A stretch of DNA of 64,000 bases from Paramecium sonneborni (taxonomy: Eukaryota; Ciliophora; Oligohymenophorea; Peniculida; Parameciidae): assembly GCA_905182985.1 (NCBI GenBank), contig CAJJDN010000012.1:554778-618777 (forward strand), written 5' to 3'. The position numbers were made by a program, and so were the translations under genes. Within the stretch, counting starts at the first letter, position 1; every line of letters begins with the position of its first letter. A model generated the notes under the pieces. That model was not told the DNA's origin and searched no databases. It was given only the letters and a program-made list of their open reading frames with translations. Shown piece by piece: positions 37,236-48,511 of this stretch.

Positions 37236-37530
37236 GTTATGAGTGCTCTCAACAATCTCAACAGTCATTGTAAAATGATTGGATCAAAGTGTTAGTTTAT
37301 TTTAGGAAGTTAGTAAAAGAGATGAGAAAATAACATATAAAAAAATATAATAAGTGGTTGATATGTTGGATTAGTATGAAAATAAAGTTAAAAATGTTTG
37401 TTTGTATTAAAAAATGCTAATGAAATTTATTTAATTTTCATAATCAAAAAAGTATCTTATTAATATTATGCATATCTTATCTAACAATTGTTCATTGTGT
37501 TCAGTGAGATCAGAATCCTTAAGATACCCT
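37236..37530 (+). other. Coding-like stretch upstream of the MYB gene
   Basis: Plus-strand frames here look coding (EVSKRDEKITYKKIQQVVDM, then LDQYENKVKN) and can be joined to the preceding stretch by a 17-base GT...AG removal, but no in-frame ATG is available. It may be 5' exons of the MYB gene or a separate small gene. Confidence 0.3.
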
Positions 37531-37625
37531 TGAATAAGGTAAAAGATAATAAAATTTTATTCATCTTTATTGATATTAAGTTCTTCTTGAATTATTTATT
37601 TTAAGATTCAAATTGTAAGTATTAA

Positions 37626-38057
37626 ATGAAATCAGAGAATTCAGGAACTTTAAACCAAGAATATCTTGAGCTTATGATAAATCATTCGAAATAATAAGAT
37701 ATCAGCAATAATACGAATGTGAAATAAGGACATTGGAGCCAAGAGGAACATTAATAATATGTCTAATTCTTACTAAGAGTAAAAGGATCAGGAGATACAC
37801 AAAGGAAAGGACAGCCTTTGTTTAAAAGAATGAGTTAGATTATTGGCACTCGAACTCCAAGTTAATGCAGGTACTATTTTTAAGTAATTAGATCCCATCA
37901 CTAAAAATTCAATCCTTTTAATCCTCGTTTGAGAAGAAATCATAAGAGAAAACTATTGGCAAAAATAGATAAGCCTTTTCAGAGAACAAAACAACTTATC
38001 AGAAAATATTTTAGTAAACATAAAATTCATTCGGATGATGAAAATTACAACGAATGA
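37626..38057 (+). CDS. MYB/SANT protein, SHAQKYF-type
   Basis: One 21-base intron (37871-37891) gives 136 aa. The single MYB repeat reads GHWSQEEHQQYVQFLL ... PLFKRMSQIIGTRTPSQCRSHHQKF, where SHHQKF is the SHAQKYF motif of the plant/protist single-repeat MYB class; the Trp of helix 1 and the recognition-helix SQCRSH are intact. The C-terminal tail is strongly basic, then acidic. Expected to be a nuclear DNA-binding protein. The intron falls inside the recognition helix codon AG|A. Upstream frame is open, so the true start might lie further 5'. Confidence 0.8.
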
Positions 38058-38317
38058 GAAGGCTGATTTTATATGATTAAAAATAAATGAGATTATAAAA
38101 TCACTGAAACATTTATTATTATTTAATTTTTACTATGTATATTTTCCATTTTTTTTATAGATTAACAAAATTTTATGTAAATAACTTCATTTATTAAGAT
38201 TTCACTTTAAAATTAAATAAAAAATATACTTTAATATGAGCATCCTAAATTATATTTAGAAGCATTAAGTTAATCAAATATATTTCTAAATATATTTAAT
38301 TTAATAATTTAAAGTTT

Positions 38318-38525
38318 ATGTCATTTTTAATGAGAAAAAGAACTGAAATTAAAGGAAATTCTTGTACAAGAAAAGAATAAGAAATGAATCAATTTAGATT
38401 ATTTGTAAACTAAATGGTATGGTTAGTCCTTTTTATAAAGAATAAATTAGATACAGAATGATGAGTTTGAAATAAAATTTATTAGCACATCTTTGATTAT
38501 AAATGATTTTATAATAAATTATTGA
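38318..38525 (+). CDS. Candidate small protein, unrecognised
   Basis: ATG 38318, a 22-base intron (38405-38426), and TGA 38523-38525 give 61 aa: a basic N-terminus (MSFLMRKRTEIKGN) and an acidic/hydrophobic second half (NDEFEIKFISTSLIINDF). Only composition and the clean splice support it. It lies 36 bases before the next start codon. Confidence 0.35.
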
Positions 38526-38561
38526 ACACAAATTAATTTAAATTTAATTTACGATCATCAA

Positions 38562-41500
38562 ATGAGGCGTGTAGCTAGAATAGCTTAATCTGTAATAAAA
38601 AATCGAATATTCAAATCCCTTCAACAAAAGGTTGTATATCAATTTGATGATAATTACAATAAGTTTTTCAAAGAGAAGAACGATAATTTGGTATATTTTT
38701 AGATGAGATTCAGATCCATCCTACTTATACTTCGAAACATTTTAAAGTGTCATCAAATTCAATCGTATAATATTTGGAGGACAAAAAGATGGAACACAAA
38801 ATATAAGGAAAGTACGTGTAAGTAAGATATTGTCCATTCTGTCCAAAACATAATATAGAGAATCCATCAAATTAATTTGTTATGGGAATAAACTTAGAAA
38901 AGTAATTATGATAAAAATGTTTATAGTGGATCATATAATTGTTTTAGAGCTAGTTGTTAAGCAAAAGGTTCATGGTTTGATTTCAAAAATTTTATGAATG
39001 GGAATTTGAATAATTCACAATAATAAAATCATTAGATTTAATAACAGCCAATTTAGAAACTGAATATATTTGAATATCACAAATATTATGAGAGATTAAA
39101 ACTATAAGAACCTAAATTAATTTATGATTATTTGACAGGAGATGATTGGGAAAATGTAAAATATGCCTATTATTCACTAGTCAGAATTAAAGAGGAATTA
39201 GGGATGATGTTTTAAAATTGTATTTGATTGGAATAGATATAACTGAAATATATGATCATTAATAAGGATCTTATGTATAGGCTCCCTTAATTTATTTTCC
39301 AATGTTTCGATACAGAAATTAGAACGAGAAGAATAAATTAATGTAGAAAGCATTAAGATAGAAAAAAGAGGAGGTGCTTGGTGAATAAACATTAAGTGAA
39401 GAAATTAAATAGAATATAAAATCATAATTAGATAATTAATTTGATAATTTTTAATATGAATTGGTGAGTTGCAAAGTCAGAGCAGCAGGAAAAGAGTTAA
39501 AACATATATAAAAGATTGAACCAATGAATGCTGCTAAAGGAATATTTGGAATGCATTTACTAAAATAAGATTCTACTCAAGTGATAATAACAGAAGGAGA
39601 ATTTGATGCTATGGCTGCTTATTAAATGACAAATATACCTGCTATATCATTACCATATGGAATTAATCATATTCCAGCATATCTTATAGAATGGTATTAA
39701 AAATTCTTATAAATATTAGGTTAGATTAATTTGAGAAATTAAATGATATAATAATATGGGTAGATGATGATAATCCTGGTAGAATTAATTCTTAAAAGAT
39801 CGCTCGTAAACTTGGTAATGCAAGAACTAGAGTAGTTTAACCTTCTTTAATTGATTCTCATGATTATCCTAAAGATGCTAATGATTGTTTAAGATTTTAT
39901 TCAGATAAAGTAATGACATATATTGATTCATCAAAATGTTTACTAAAAAAGAATATCACTTAATTTACTGATTTTAAATAGTTAACCAAAAATAGAATAC
40001 TAAATTTTGAAATGTCAAAAGGAACACAATCTTAAACATTTTCAACCTATAATAATACTACAAAAGGTTTAAGAACTGGAGGTATTACTAAATTATTAAA
40101 TTAGAATTTACTATTCTAACTGGACCAACTGGTAGTGGTAAAACAACCTTTTTGAGTTAATTATCTTTAGATTTCTGTAAGGAAGGTATTACAACACTTT
40201 GGGGTAGTTTCGAAATTAAAACTGATAGATTGGCAGAACATTAATTATTATAAGCATACAAAACAGATTTAATTAAACAAAAAGATTTAGTAGATATTGC
40301 TATACAAAAATTTGAAAATGAAATTCCAATAGTATCTATTATGTTTTATTTATTAATTAGTATTATATGAACTTTTATGGTTCAACTGATTTAGACTAAA
40401 TTATTGATACAATTGAATATGCAATATATGAATACAATGTTACTCATGTTTGTTTGGATAATTTACAATTTATGATGGGAACATAAGTAGGAGGAAATAG
40501 AAAATTTGATTTTTAAGATGAAATCATAGAAAAGTTTAGAAGATTAACTAGTAATAATGATATCCATCTGACTTTGGTAATTCATCCTAGAAAAGTTGAT
40601 GAAAATGAAGATTTAACTATTGCATCTATATTTGGTTCAGCAAAAGCCACTTAAGAAGCTGATAATGTTTTTATCATTTAAAATAGACCTAGATATAGAG
40701 TATTTGAAATTAAGAAAAATAGATATGATGGAGAAGTGGGTAGAGTTGGATTAGGTTTTGATTCTAATGTAAAATCATTCTTTGAACTTACGTCTGCAGA
40801 AGTAAAAGAATTAAATGAAGAAAAAACTACAATTTTAGATATAATAAATAAAAGAAAATAAGAGGGTAGACATTTTAAATAAGAAATAACTATTAATGAT
40901 AAAAATGGAAATAATAATGGTGGAAATAATGAAGGTGGATCACCAAATAATGGAGGAAATCAAAATCCAAGTAATCCCAAAGTTCCTCTATTAGATACAC
41001 CAAATATTTCAAAATTATTAGAAAACTTCTAAACTGCAGATTAAAATGTTTTTAAAGATTCAATTGATGAGGAAGAAGATCAAATTGCTTAATTAGAAAA
41101 ATTGGCAGAATAATATGCCAATTAAGATATTGCTTAAATTATCATAAATGAAAAACCTGTCAAATTAGCTATTGAAGATATTGAAGAAATTCAAAAAATA
41201 GATAATTTGAATGATTCTACTGATAATTCATAAATAGATACTTCTATTCCAAATAAAGATAGTATAATTAAAGTAGATAGTTAGAAAATCATTAGGGAAT
41301 GTGAAAAACGTATTGAACCATCAAATGATTATCTAGAAATTTGGAAATTCGACTCAGAAAGTGATTATGGATTACAACCAAAAATTGGATTATATGAATT
41401 TAAATAGGAAGAGGCTCCATAAGTTAATAATTAAACTCAATTTAATAATTATGAATTTACATTGTCCAATACTGATCCATTAAATAAATTTGCTGCCTAG

Positions 41501-41668
41501 AAAACTAATAAAGAATTAGATTAAATTTCATAGAATGATGAATTTTAACCTGTTGATGATCAAATAGAACTATCTAATTAATATACTAACTAAAAAACAA
41601 AATCTAAAAGGGCTTCTTTTGTTCACATTGGATCTAAAAAACCATCTAAATATTAATTAGATTTATGA
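38562..41668 (+). CDS. Twinkle/T7 gp4-like mitochondrial primase-helicase
   Basis: Replicative DNA helicase of mitochondria, about 985 aa after six introns (38691-38713, 38879-38897, 39156-39184, 39694-39719, 40082-40104, 40332-40360). The basic, Arg-rich start (MRRVARIAQSVIKNRIFK) looks like a mitochondrial presequence. A zinc-binding primase motif follows: Cys83, Cys86, Cys113, Cys118 (CPFC ... CFRASC). The TOPRIM part has ITEGEFDAMA and WVDDDNPGR. The helicase has Walker A TGPTGSGKTT, LWGSFEIK, a Walker B-like HVCLDNLQFMMG and FGSAKATQEADNVFII. The last roughly 240 residues are an Asn/Gln/acidic tail not normal for the family. Each intron restores a conserved motif, so the model is well supported. 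Confidence 0.93.
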
Positions 41669-41726
41669 AGATTATTTAATAATATATAAATAATTAATCT
41701 TTTTCATATTCATTAAATATTAAATT

Positions 41727-42184
41727 ATGTCAAAGAAAACTTTTAAGAAATCTGAAGGTACATCACTTGTATCCATAATTGGTGATGAAGTATTTTATAT
41801 TATGAAGAATTATAGGATACAGTTACGGGATTTCTATTAACAGGCATTGGAGAAAAGAATATTAAAGGAGAAACTAACTTTTTAGTAGTTGATTCAAGTA
41901 TGTAAATTTTTTATTTCTCGAAACCGATCCAAAATTGATTGAGGCTACATTTTAGAATTTCTTGAAGCATCCTAATATAGCTGTCATTCTTGTTACTCAA
42001 TACGTTGCTGAAAATTACCTTAGACATATTATTAATTCATATGATGCCATCTTACCTACAATTCTAGAAATTCCTAGCAAAGAATATCCATATGAAGCTA
42101 AGAAAGTATAAAATCAGAATATAATATCAGGATACAATTATTCAAAGAGCTCATAGATTATTGTATGGTACAGATATTTAGTGA
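41727..42184 (+). CDS. V-type proton ATPase subunit F
   Basis: Stalk subunit of the V1 sector that couples ATP hydrolysis to proton pumping on acidic compartments. The 127-aa model shows IGDEDTVTGFLLTGIGE, NFLVVDSKTDP, FLKHPNIAVILVTQYVAE and the signature LPTILEIPSKEYPYEAKK, ending DTIIQRAHRLLYG. Introns 41790-41815 and 42106-42130 are canonical. The middle intron needed, 41898-41920, starts GT but ends TCG instead of TAG; any other choice destroys the conserved frame, and retention gives an early TGA. This is either a base error, an allele, or a real non-AG splice site. Confidence 0.93.
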
Positions 42185-42295
42185 TATATATTCAGTAATA
42201 TATAAAGCATGATCAATTTTTGTTTCAAATAGTAATCATAAGTCTAACATTTTTATTGTTAAATTTATTCATTTCCAAATTCATATTTTGTTTAA

Positions 42296-42559
42296 ATGGC
42301 AATATATGAAAAAGGAAAAAATAAATAAGATAAAATGGTTAAGTTGAATTCTTCATTTTTAAATAAAATAAATTTTGTTTAACGAAATGAAAATTTGAGA
42401 TTCAAATATAGATATAAGTAAAAATAAGAAAGTATAAAAGATAAGGATTATGGATCCAGTTTATAGAAACAATATTATTAATGTTAATTATAATTTTTAT
42501 AATTATTGCATTTTTGTAATATTTTTCTAATATCAATGTAATTATTTAATTAGTAATGA
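42296..42559 (+). CDS. Candidate small Lys/Gln-rich ORF
   Basis: ATG 42296 to TGA 42557-42559, 87 codons, Lys/Gln/Asn-rich N-terminus and hydrophobic end. In this base composition such frames arise by chance, so support is weak. It sits in the spacer between V-ATPase F and the tandem membrane genes. Confidence 0.25.
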
Positions 42560-42666
42560 AATTTCTTTGATTATCTGAGTTAAATTTTAATTGAGTGTAA
42601 TTTTGATTGAATTTAATTCCTAATATTTCTGATATTTAAAATAATTTTTAAGAAATTCTTGTTTTG

Positions 42667-44539
42667 ATGAATAATATATGTATTACTTAAGTAAGAACCA
42701 GTCTTGGGGATAATGGAAATATAAATTCAACAGAAAGAAATGAGAAACATAGATAAGCTTATTCCAAAGTATTATAACTTAAGAGCTTTAATTTGATTCC
42801 ATCAGAAACAAGAGTAGAAACTCCAGCTAAAAATATAGATGAAGCAGAACTTCCATTAAGAGAACATGTATATAGAGATACTTTAAAGCGTTCAGCAACA
42901 TTCTTGAAAGTAGCTTCAGAGGAGATGGGTAGATACTAAACAGAATGGCATTGGAAATTTTTCTTTGAATTCCTATTTTATCATATTGTAATATCTTATA
43001 TTTATAGTCTAGATGTTTTATAATCTTTTTGGACCATTCATGGTTGTATTTTTTTGGAAATGGCCTGGTATGCCTTTGATGATAAATATGAGATTTTTAA
43101 AACATCATCCTCAATTCTATTTTTAGTTGCTTTTATGGTTAGGATCTTTGGCTGGAGGCTACTGGTATATATTCGATCAAAAAAATATTATAACTTTAAC
43201 TGAAGTAGTTTTCACTTAATTTGCTCTATTAATAAGAGCAGTAGTAATAGCTGCTAAATATGCTACGTTAAGTGAGGAAAGAATCAAATTATATAAAAAG
43301 GAAGTCTTAAGCGAAGAAATGTTTACATTTGATTTAATGATGTGGGATTGGAGACTTTAAACACCAAAAGTTTTATTTCTAGAACAATTAAGATTCTTAA
43401 AAAGGAGAGAATTGGATTCTGATTTTTATAAAATCGACTTTTTATGTTAACCTCATACAAAAACAGTTAGAAATTTAATTTAAGTTGATGTAGGATTTTA
43501 TAGAGAATGGTTAGAATAATAAGAAGAATCTTAAATTGCACCAATTATAGACAACACTTATAATTGTTTTTTTATATTTGGTTATTTGGTTAATGCTTAT
43601 TAAAAAGTACATACTCCTGGAGGATTTTCTAAATATGTAGTAGTCCAATCTTTAATATTATCTTTAACACCATGTTTGTTAAGAGTGTAATACTTTTATG
43701 AAATAGATCTTGGGGTGATTGATATTTTGAGAATAATCATAAATGTTTTGACAACATTCTAAGGATTCTTTGGATCTTTTGTATTTTTATAGATTGGACT
43801 CTATGATCTACAAAGAAAGTTTCATCTTTTAGATTAATGTTGTTATATGCTCAGCATAAAAGAGACAAATTATTCATCGGGAAAAAAACTTTTACCAACA
43901 ATTAATTTTAATAATCCAATAACATTGTAGGCATGGTCAATGTTGAGAGGAATGGCTTTCGATTATGGAAGAACTTATGATTTTAGAATTCAAGGGTTTT
44001 ATTCATTGATTTTTATAGGATGGATTTTTTTATTTTTATTTGGAATAGGAGTATTATTAGACTTTATTCATATAGATTTCTTTTAAATTACATTATTGTC
44101 AGAGATGTTAATAATTTTAACTGGATTTATTGGATATTATTTATGGCATGGAGCTAGACTTAATGAATATTATGAAAAATTTGATATCTAACTAGAAGAT
44201 GTTAGGAATATGTATGTTGATATTCTTAGAAAAAAAGAGCAATACTTTATTCTAAATTTAGAAATAACAAATGCTATCCATAAAAAGTTCGTGTTTTTAC
44301 TCAAGAGTTAAACCAATTCAATTGAAACAATAACTTAATATATAAACCTTATAATCGAAGAAATCGATGATATGATAAGATAATTGAATTACGATGAAAA
44401 GCATAGTCCTTTTAAAATCTATGGCATTCGAATAACCTTAAACTTTTTATAAAGTTTAGTAGTGGCTGTGTTTACTTTGGTTGGATTTGCTGTATAACAA
44501 AGAATGCAAAATGTAGATATAGCTTGTCTTACAAATTGA
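42667..44539 (+). CDS. Polytopic membrane protein, tandem paralogue 1
   Basis: One intron (42988-43012) gives 615 aa. About eight hydrophobic segments occur, the first cluster near residues 105-200 (WKFFFEFLFYHI, GPFMVVFFWKWPG, FYFQLLLWLGSLAGG), more near 325-400, then 460-520 and a last one (SLVVAVFTLVGFAV) close to the C-terminus. A conserved loop reads VVIAAKYATLSEERIKLYK followed by a Trp/Leu-rich helix. It is clearly homologous along its full length to the next gene. I do not recognise the family; it could be a ciliate-specific channel, transporter or cortical membrane protein. Confidence 0.8.
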
Positions 44540-44597
44540 TATAAAAATTTACTCCATATTTTATTAGTATAAATGTTTAATTATATTATTTTATAAA

Positions 44598-46421
44598 ATG
44601 CAAAGTCGAACAAGTTAATCAGTTAAATAGATTGATGCCGACCAACCAATTCAGAATACATCTGAAGATGGGAAATTACTTAAATCTGTTAGAAAGTTCT
44701 AATAAATATCATAATTACTTACAGTAAATGCACCTACTAGAACTCTTCCAGCTTACTAGTTAGATTCTGCTCCTTTAAAAGAATATAATCCTTAAAAATA
44801 ATTGTCAAAATAGATTACATTTGATGAAGTCAATGATGAAGAATTACAAAGATATAAAGCAGAATGGCATTGGGACGTATTCTTTGAATTTCTATTTTAT
44901 CACATACTATTTTTTATATTCTTAGGACCTTTTGTTGTTTTAGTTCTATTTAAATATCCAGGAATAATCTTATTAAAAAATATGAGGTTTTTTAAACACT
45001 CCTCTGCATTTTATATGCAAACTTTTTTATGGATAGGATCTGCCTTAGGTGGTTTAATGTATTTCATATAAGATAAAAGTGTTATTACATTGACAGAAAT
45101 TATTTTCATGTGGTTCGCTATATCCACTCGTTCAGTGGTCATTGCAGCAAAATATGCTACTTTGAGTACTGCTAGAATAAAATTATATAAAACTGAAGAA
45201 CTTCCTGAAGAAATGTTTAGCTTTGATCTAATGTTTCAGGACTGGTTTGAACAATCATCTAAAGTGCTATTTTTAGAACAATATAGAGCTTTAAGAAGAC
45301 ATGAATAGGAATGCTCTTTATATAAATTTGACTTTTTATTAAATCCAAATCAAATTACATCTGAAGCCATTAAAACCACTAATGTATGTTTTTATATTGA
45401 ATGGGCAATGAAATAATAAATGAAATAAACTGATCCTATCATTGAAAATAGATATTATAACGGTTTTCACGTTTTTGGTTATTTAGTTACCTGTTATCAA
45501 AAGAAAAATCCTTAATCTTCATTATTTAAATATATGCTTATATTATCTTTTTTTTATAGCATTTCTCCAACATTCATCAGATTGTAACATTTTATGGAAA
45601 ATATACCAGATTGGCAAGATATAATAAGATTAATAATTAACTTTTTTACATCAATGCAGGCCTTTTTTGGTTCTGTAATTTTTTTAGCTATAGGAATCTA
45701 TGATTTTAGAAGAAAGTTCTTTTTACTTGATCAATGTCTCTATATGCTTTCAGCAAAAAAGGTATCTTATCCAACTGCTAAAAAACTGATCCCTACAATC
45801 AACTTTAATAATCCATAAACTTTATAAGCATGGTCTATTATTAGATCTTTATCATTTGATTATGGATAAACATATAATCTAAGAGTGTAAGGATTTTATT
45901 CGTTGATTTTTGTAGCAAATATAATCTTTATATTCCTGTCTTTAGGTTTAATTTTAGATCTAATTCATATTGATATGTTTTAATTAATATTGTTAGGTGA
46001 AATGGCTTTAGTCTTAATTGGATTTACTTTATATTACTTGTATTTAGGTGCTTCACTTAATGAATATTTTGATAGTTTCGAAACATTGTTGGATGATGTA
46101 AAATCAATCTATTTAGATATTTAAAGAATGAGAGAATAATATTTTTAAAATAATATATAACCAATAAATGATGTACATAAAATTTTTTTTAGCATCATAA
46201 GAGATTAGGTTGGATTTGATTTAGATACTGTAAAAGTTTACATAGAATAGATCGTAGAAGAATTAGATAACAATAAAAGATAAATTGATTATGATAGACG
46301 AAATAATCCATTTAAATTATATGGTGTTATAATTACTTTTAATTTGTTAAAAAGTGCTGGAGTTGGACTTTCAACTGTATTTAGTTATGCAATTTAACAA
46401 AGATTATAGAAAGTAAAATGA
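44598..46421 (+). CDS. Polytopic membrane protein, tandem paralogue 2
   Basis: Intronless frame of 607 aa, 58 bases after paralogue 1 and on the same strand. Shared blocks include EWHWDVFFEFLFYHI, SRSVVIAAKYATLS, EEMFSFDLMFQDW, KVLFLEQYRALRR, the loop DFRRKFFLLDQCLYMLS, and LIPTINFNNPQTLQAWS. The position of the 25-base intron of paralogue 1 (after FYHI) is continuous here, so an intron was gained or lost after duplication. Topology is the same, about eight segments, with the N-terminal 80 residues Ser/Gln-rich. Function unknown. Confidence 0.82.
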
Positions 46422-46515
46422 TTATGATAAAAGTATTTCATGATAATCGTTAGAATCATATCTTGAATATATTGCATCAACTAAATTACAATATGAATAA
46501 TTATAAATTTAAAAT

Positions 46516-47058
46516 TCAACCTATATAATCATCTCTTTCATTGTTATATTGTTATATAGTTTATTTAATTTTAGATGCATCTGACCATGTGATATGATCT
46601 TCTTAAGATCTAGTTACAAGTGTAGCAGGATCTGTAATAATTTTAGTTCCAATCCTTATATGTCCTTATTCAATATAAGTACATGCTTCTTTAGGTGTCT
46701 AAGCAAATTTCAATTTGCATAATACAATTGGAAGTCTTCTTCTACAAAATGCTGATACTGCTAATTTCTCACAATTTTATATATTGTCTTTTGTTGTAAT
46801 AATTCCCATATTATATAATTTCTCCAATAATTATTCTGTCAATTTTACTCTAAATGGATCTTAAGCAGATAATAATTTTATTTTAGAAATCATAGATGTA
46901 ATGTGACCACACATTCTATTATATTTATCATAATCTTCTCTATTAGATAAATTATATCTTTTTATTATTTCTGCTTCTCTATGATCTTTCTCTTTCTTCC
47001 AATTATACAAATCTACTCTTTTTAATAACTTTTTCTCATGGAATTTAAGTTTTCTCAT
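46516..47058 (-). CDS. IMP3, U3 snoRNP protein
   Basis: Small nucleolar ribonucleoprotein protein of the small-subunit processome, needed for early pre-rRNA cleavage. Intronless 180-aa frame (human about 184). It starts MRKLKFHEKKLLKRVDLYNW and continues RYNLSNREDYDKYNRMCGHI; the S4 RNA-binding domain is FCRRRLPIVLCKLKFAQ, YIEQGHIRIGTKIITDPATL and VTRSQEDHITW; the end is SKIKQTIQQYNNERDDYIG. The whole protein aligns by eye to the family with no gap, and it confirms TAA/TAG as Gln because the frame crosses several of them. It converges on paralogue 2 with about 94 bases between stops. Confidence 0.95.
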
Positions 47059-47117
47059 AAATTAAATTTTAATATTTTATGAATTATATATAAAAATTTT
47101 TTGAAGACACTGAAATT

Positions 47118-48362
47118 ATGGATACTAAAAAATCATTTGAAGCATTTAATAAATTTAAAGGCACAATAATATTTGGCACAAAAGTTACATTAATTATTTC
47201 TATTATGTTAGAAAGACATATTAAATATATTAGGAACTCTAAGTTTAATTATAGCTTTGATAATTTTGTACTTAATTTTTATTTTTCCTGCAGCATTAGA
47301 TTATTAATATGATCCTCTTGCAATTATAATTATAATTTGCTGTATACTACCTATTATAACACTATTTAATGTTACAATGACAGGTTAAAGTTAAATATTA
47401 TTATTCTTAGAACCTGGTGTTTTATTAAGAGGAGATTTACCTGATCCTAAATTATAATAATAGTAAGAAGTTTAAAAAATAGAATAAACACCTTAATAAA
47501 TTTAAAATTGTTCTGAATAATAAATTTAAAGTATATAATAGCATTAAATTGTACAAATGGCAGAATCATAAAATTAAACTTTATAGAATCCTGATTTGCC
47601 TAGTATTTATACAATTCGATATTGTTCAACTTGTAAAATAATGAAACCTTCAAAAGCATCTCATTGTATTTTTAGATTTTAATTAGGCAAACATTGTAAT
47701 CATTGTGTTGATGGATTTGATCATCATTGTTTTTGGGTTGGCACTTGTATAGGAATTAGAAATTGGAGAGCATTTTTATTATTTTTACAATCATCTTTGC
47801 TTACTATTATTCTTTATCTATGTTAATGTTGTTTAAATTGTAAATTTATTATCTAATATATAATAAGTGTATAAATAATATTTAGACATTTATGAACTCT
47901 GGATTTTAATGTTTAAACAAGCAAGTATTCCAATTATAGTATTTTATGGGTTATATTTTTGTTGTGGTTGTTTTACTAAATAAAATTATCTGAATGCCAT
48001 AATATTAATTATTATGTTTATTCTTCCTATTATTTACTCAGCTGTTCTCATAAATATTGTAGATGATTATTAAAATTATAGATATTATGAAAATCCATTT
48101 ATAACCATATTAATAATAATTATAGCCATCACATGTTTTAGTTTCCTTATCCCTGTTAATAGTCTCAATTGTTATTTTATATCAAAAGTTAACTTTTAAT
48201 ATATTTTCATAGGGGAAAACTGCTAAATAGGCAAAATCAGAAGATTTTTTTTATATGAAAAATAAGACTGTTACTTCTCCAAAATATACCATTTCTGGAA
48301 TATTTCGAAATTTATTGTACTTTTACACTTATCCAATACCTGCAAGCCGTTATTCAATATGA
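47118..48362 (+). CDS. DHHC palmitoyltransferase
   Basis: Protein S-acyltransferase of about 380 aa with introns 47184-47211, 47666-47686, 47840-47867 and 48188-48212. Two hydrophobic segments precede a Gln-rich loop; the Cys-rich domain is [20 protein letters not shown], then [19 protein letters not shown], with the catalytic DHHC present and Pro changed to Phe after it. Two more membrane segments follow ([31 protein letters not shown]; additional at [14 protein letters not shown]). The 21-base intron inside the Cys-rich domain is required to give ASHCKHC. Membership of the DHHC family is certain; substrate unknown. A 19-base alternative for the third intron (47868-47886) also keeps frame. 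Confidence 0.92.
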
Positions 48363-48511
48363 TTATTTAATTATTGTTTTTTTATAATTTTAAATATTAA
48401 ATCATTTAATACATATTTCTTGGAAATTATAATATTTCAACAATTATTATCATTTTAAAATAAAAATATTGTTTAAATAATTATAAAATAGCTTTAAATA
48501 TTATTTCAAAA

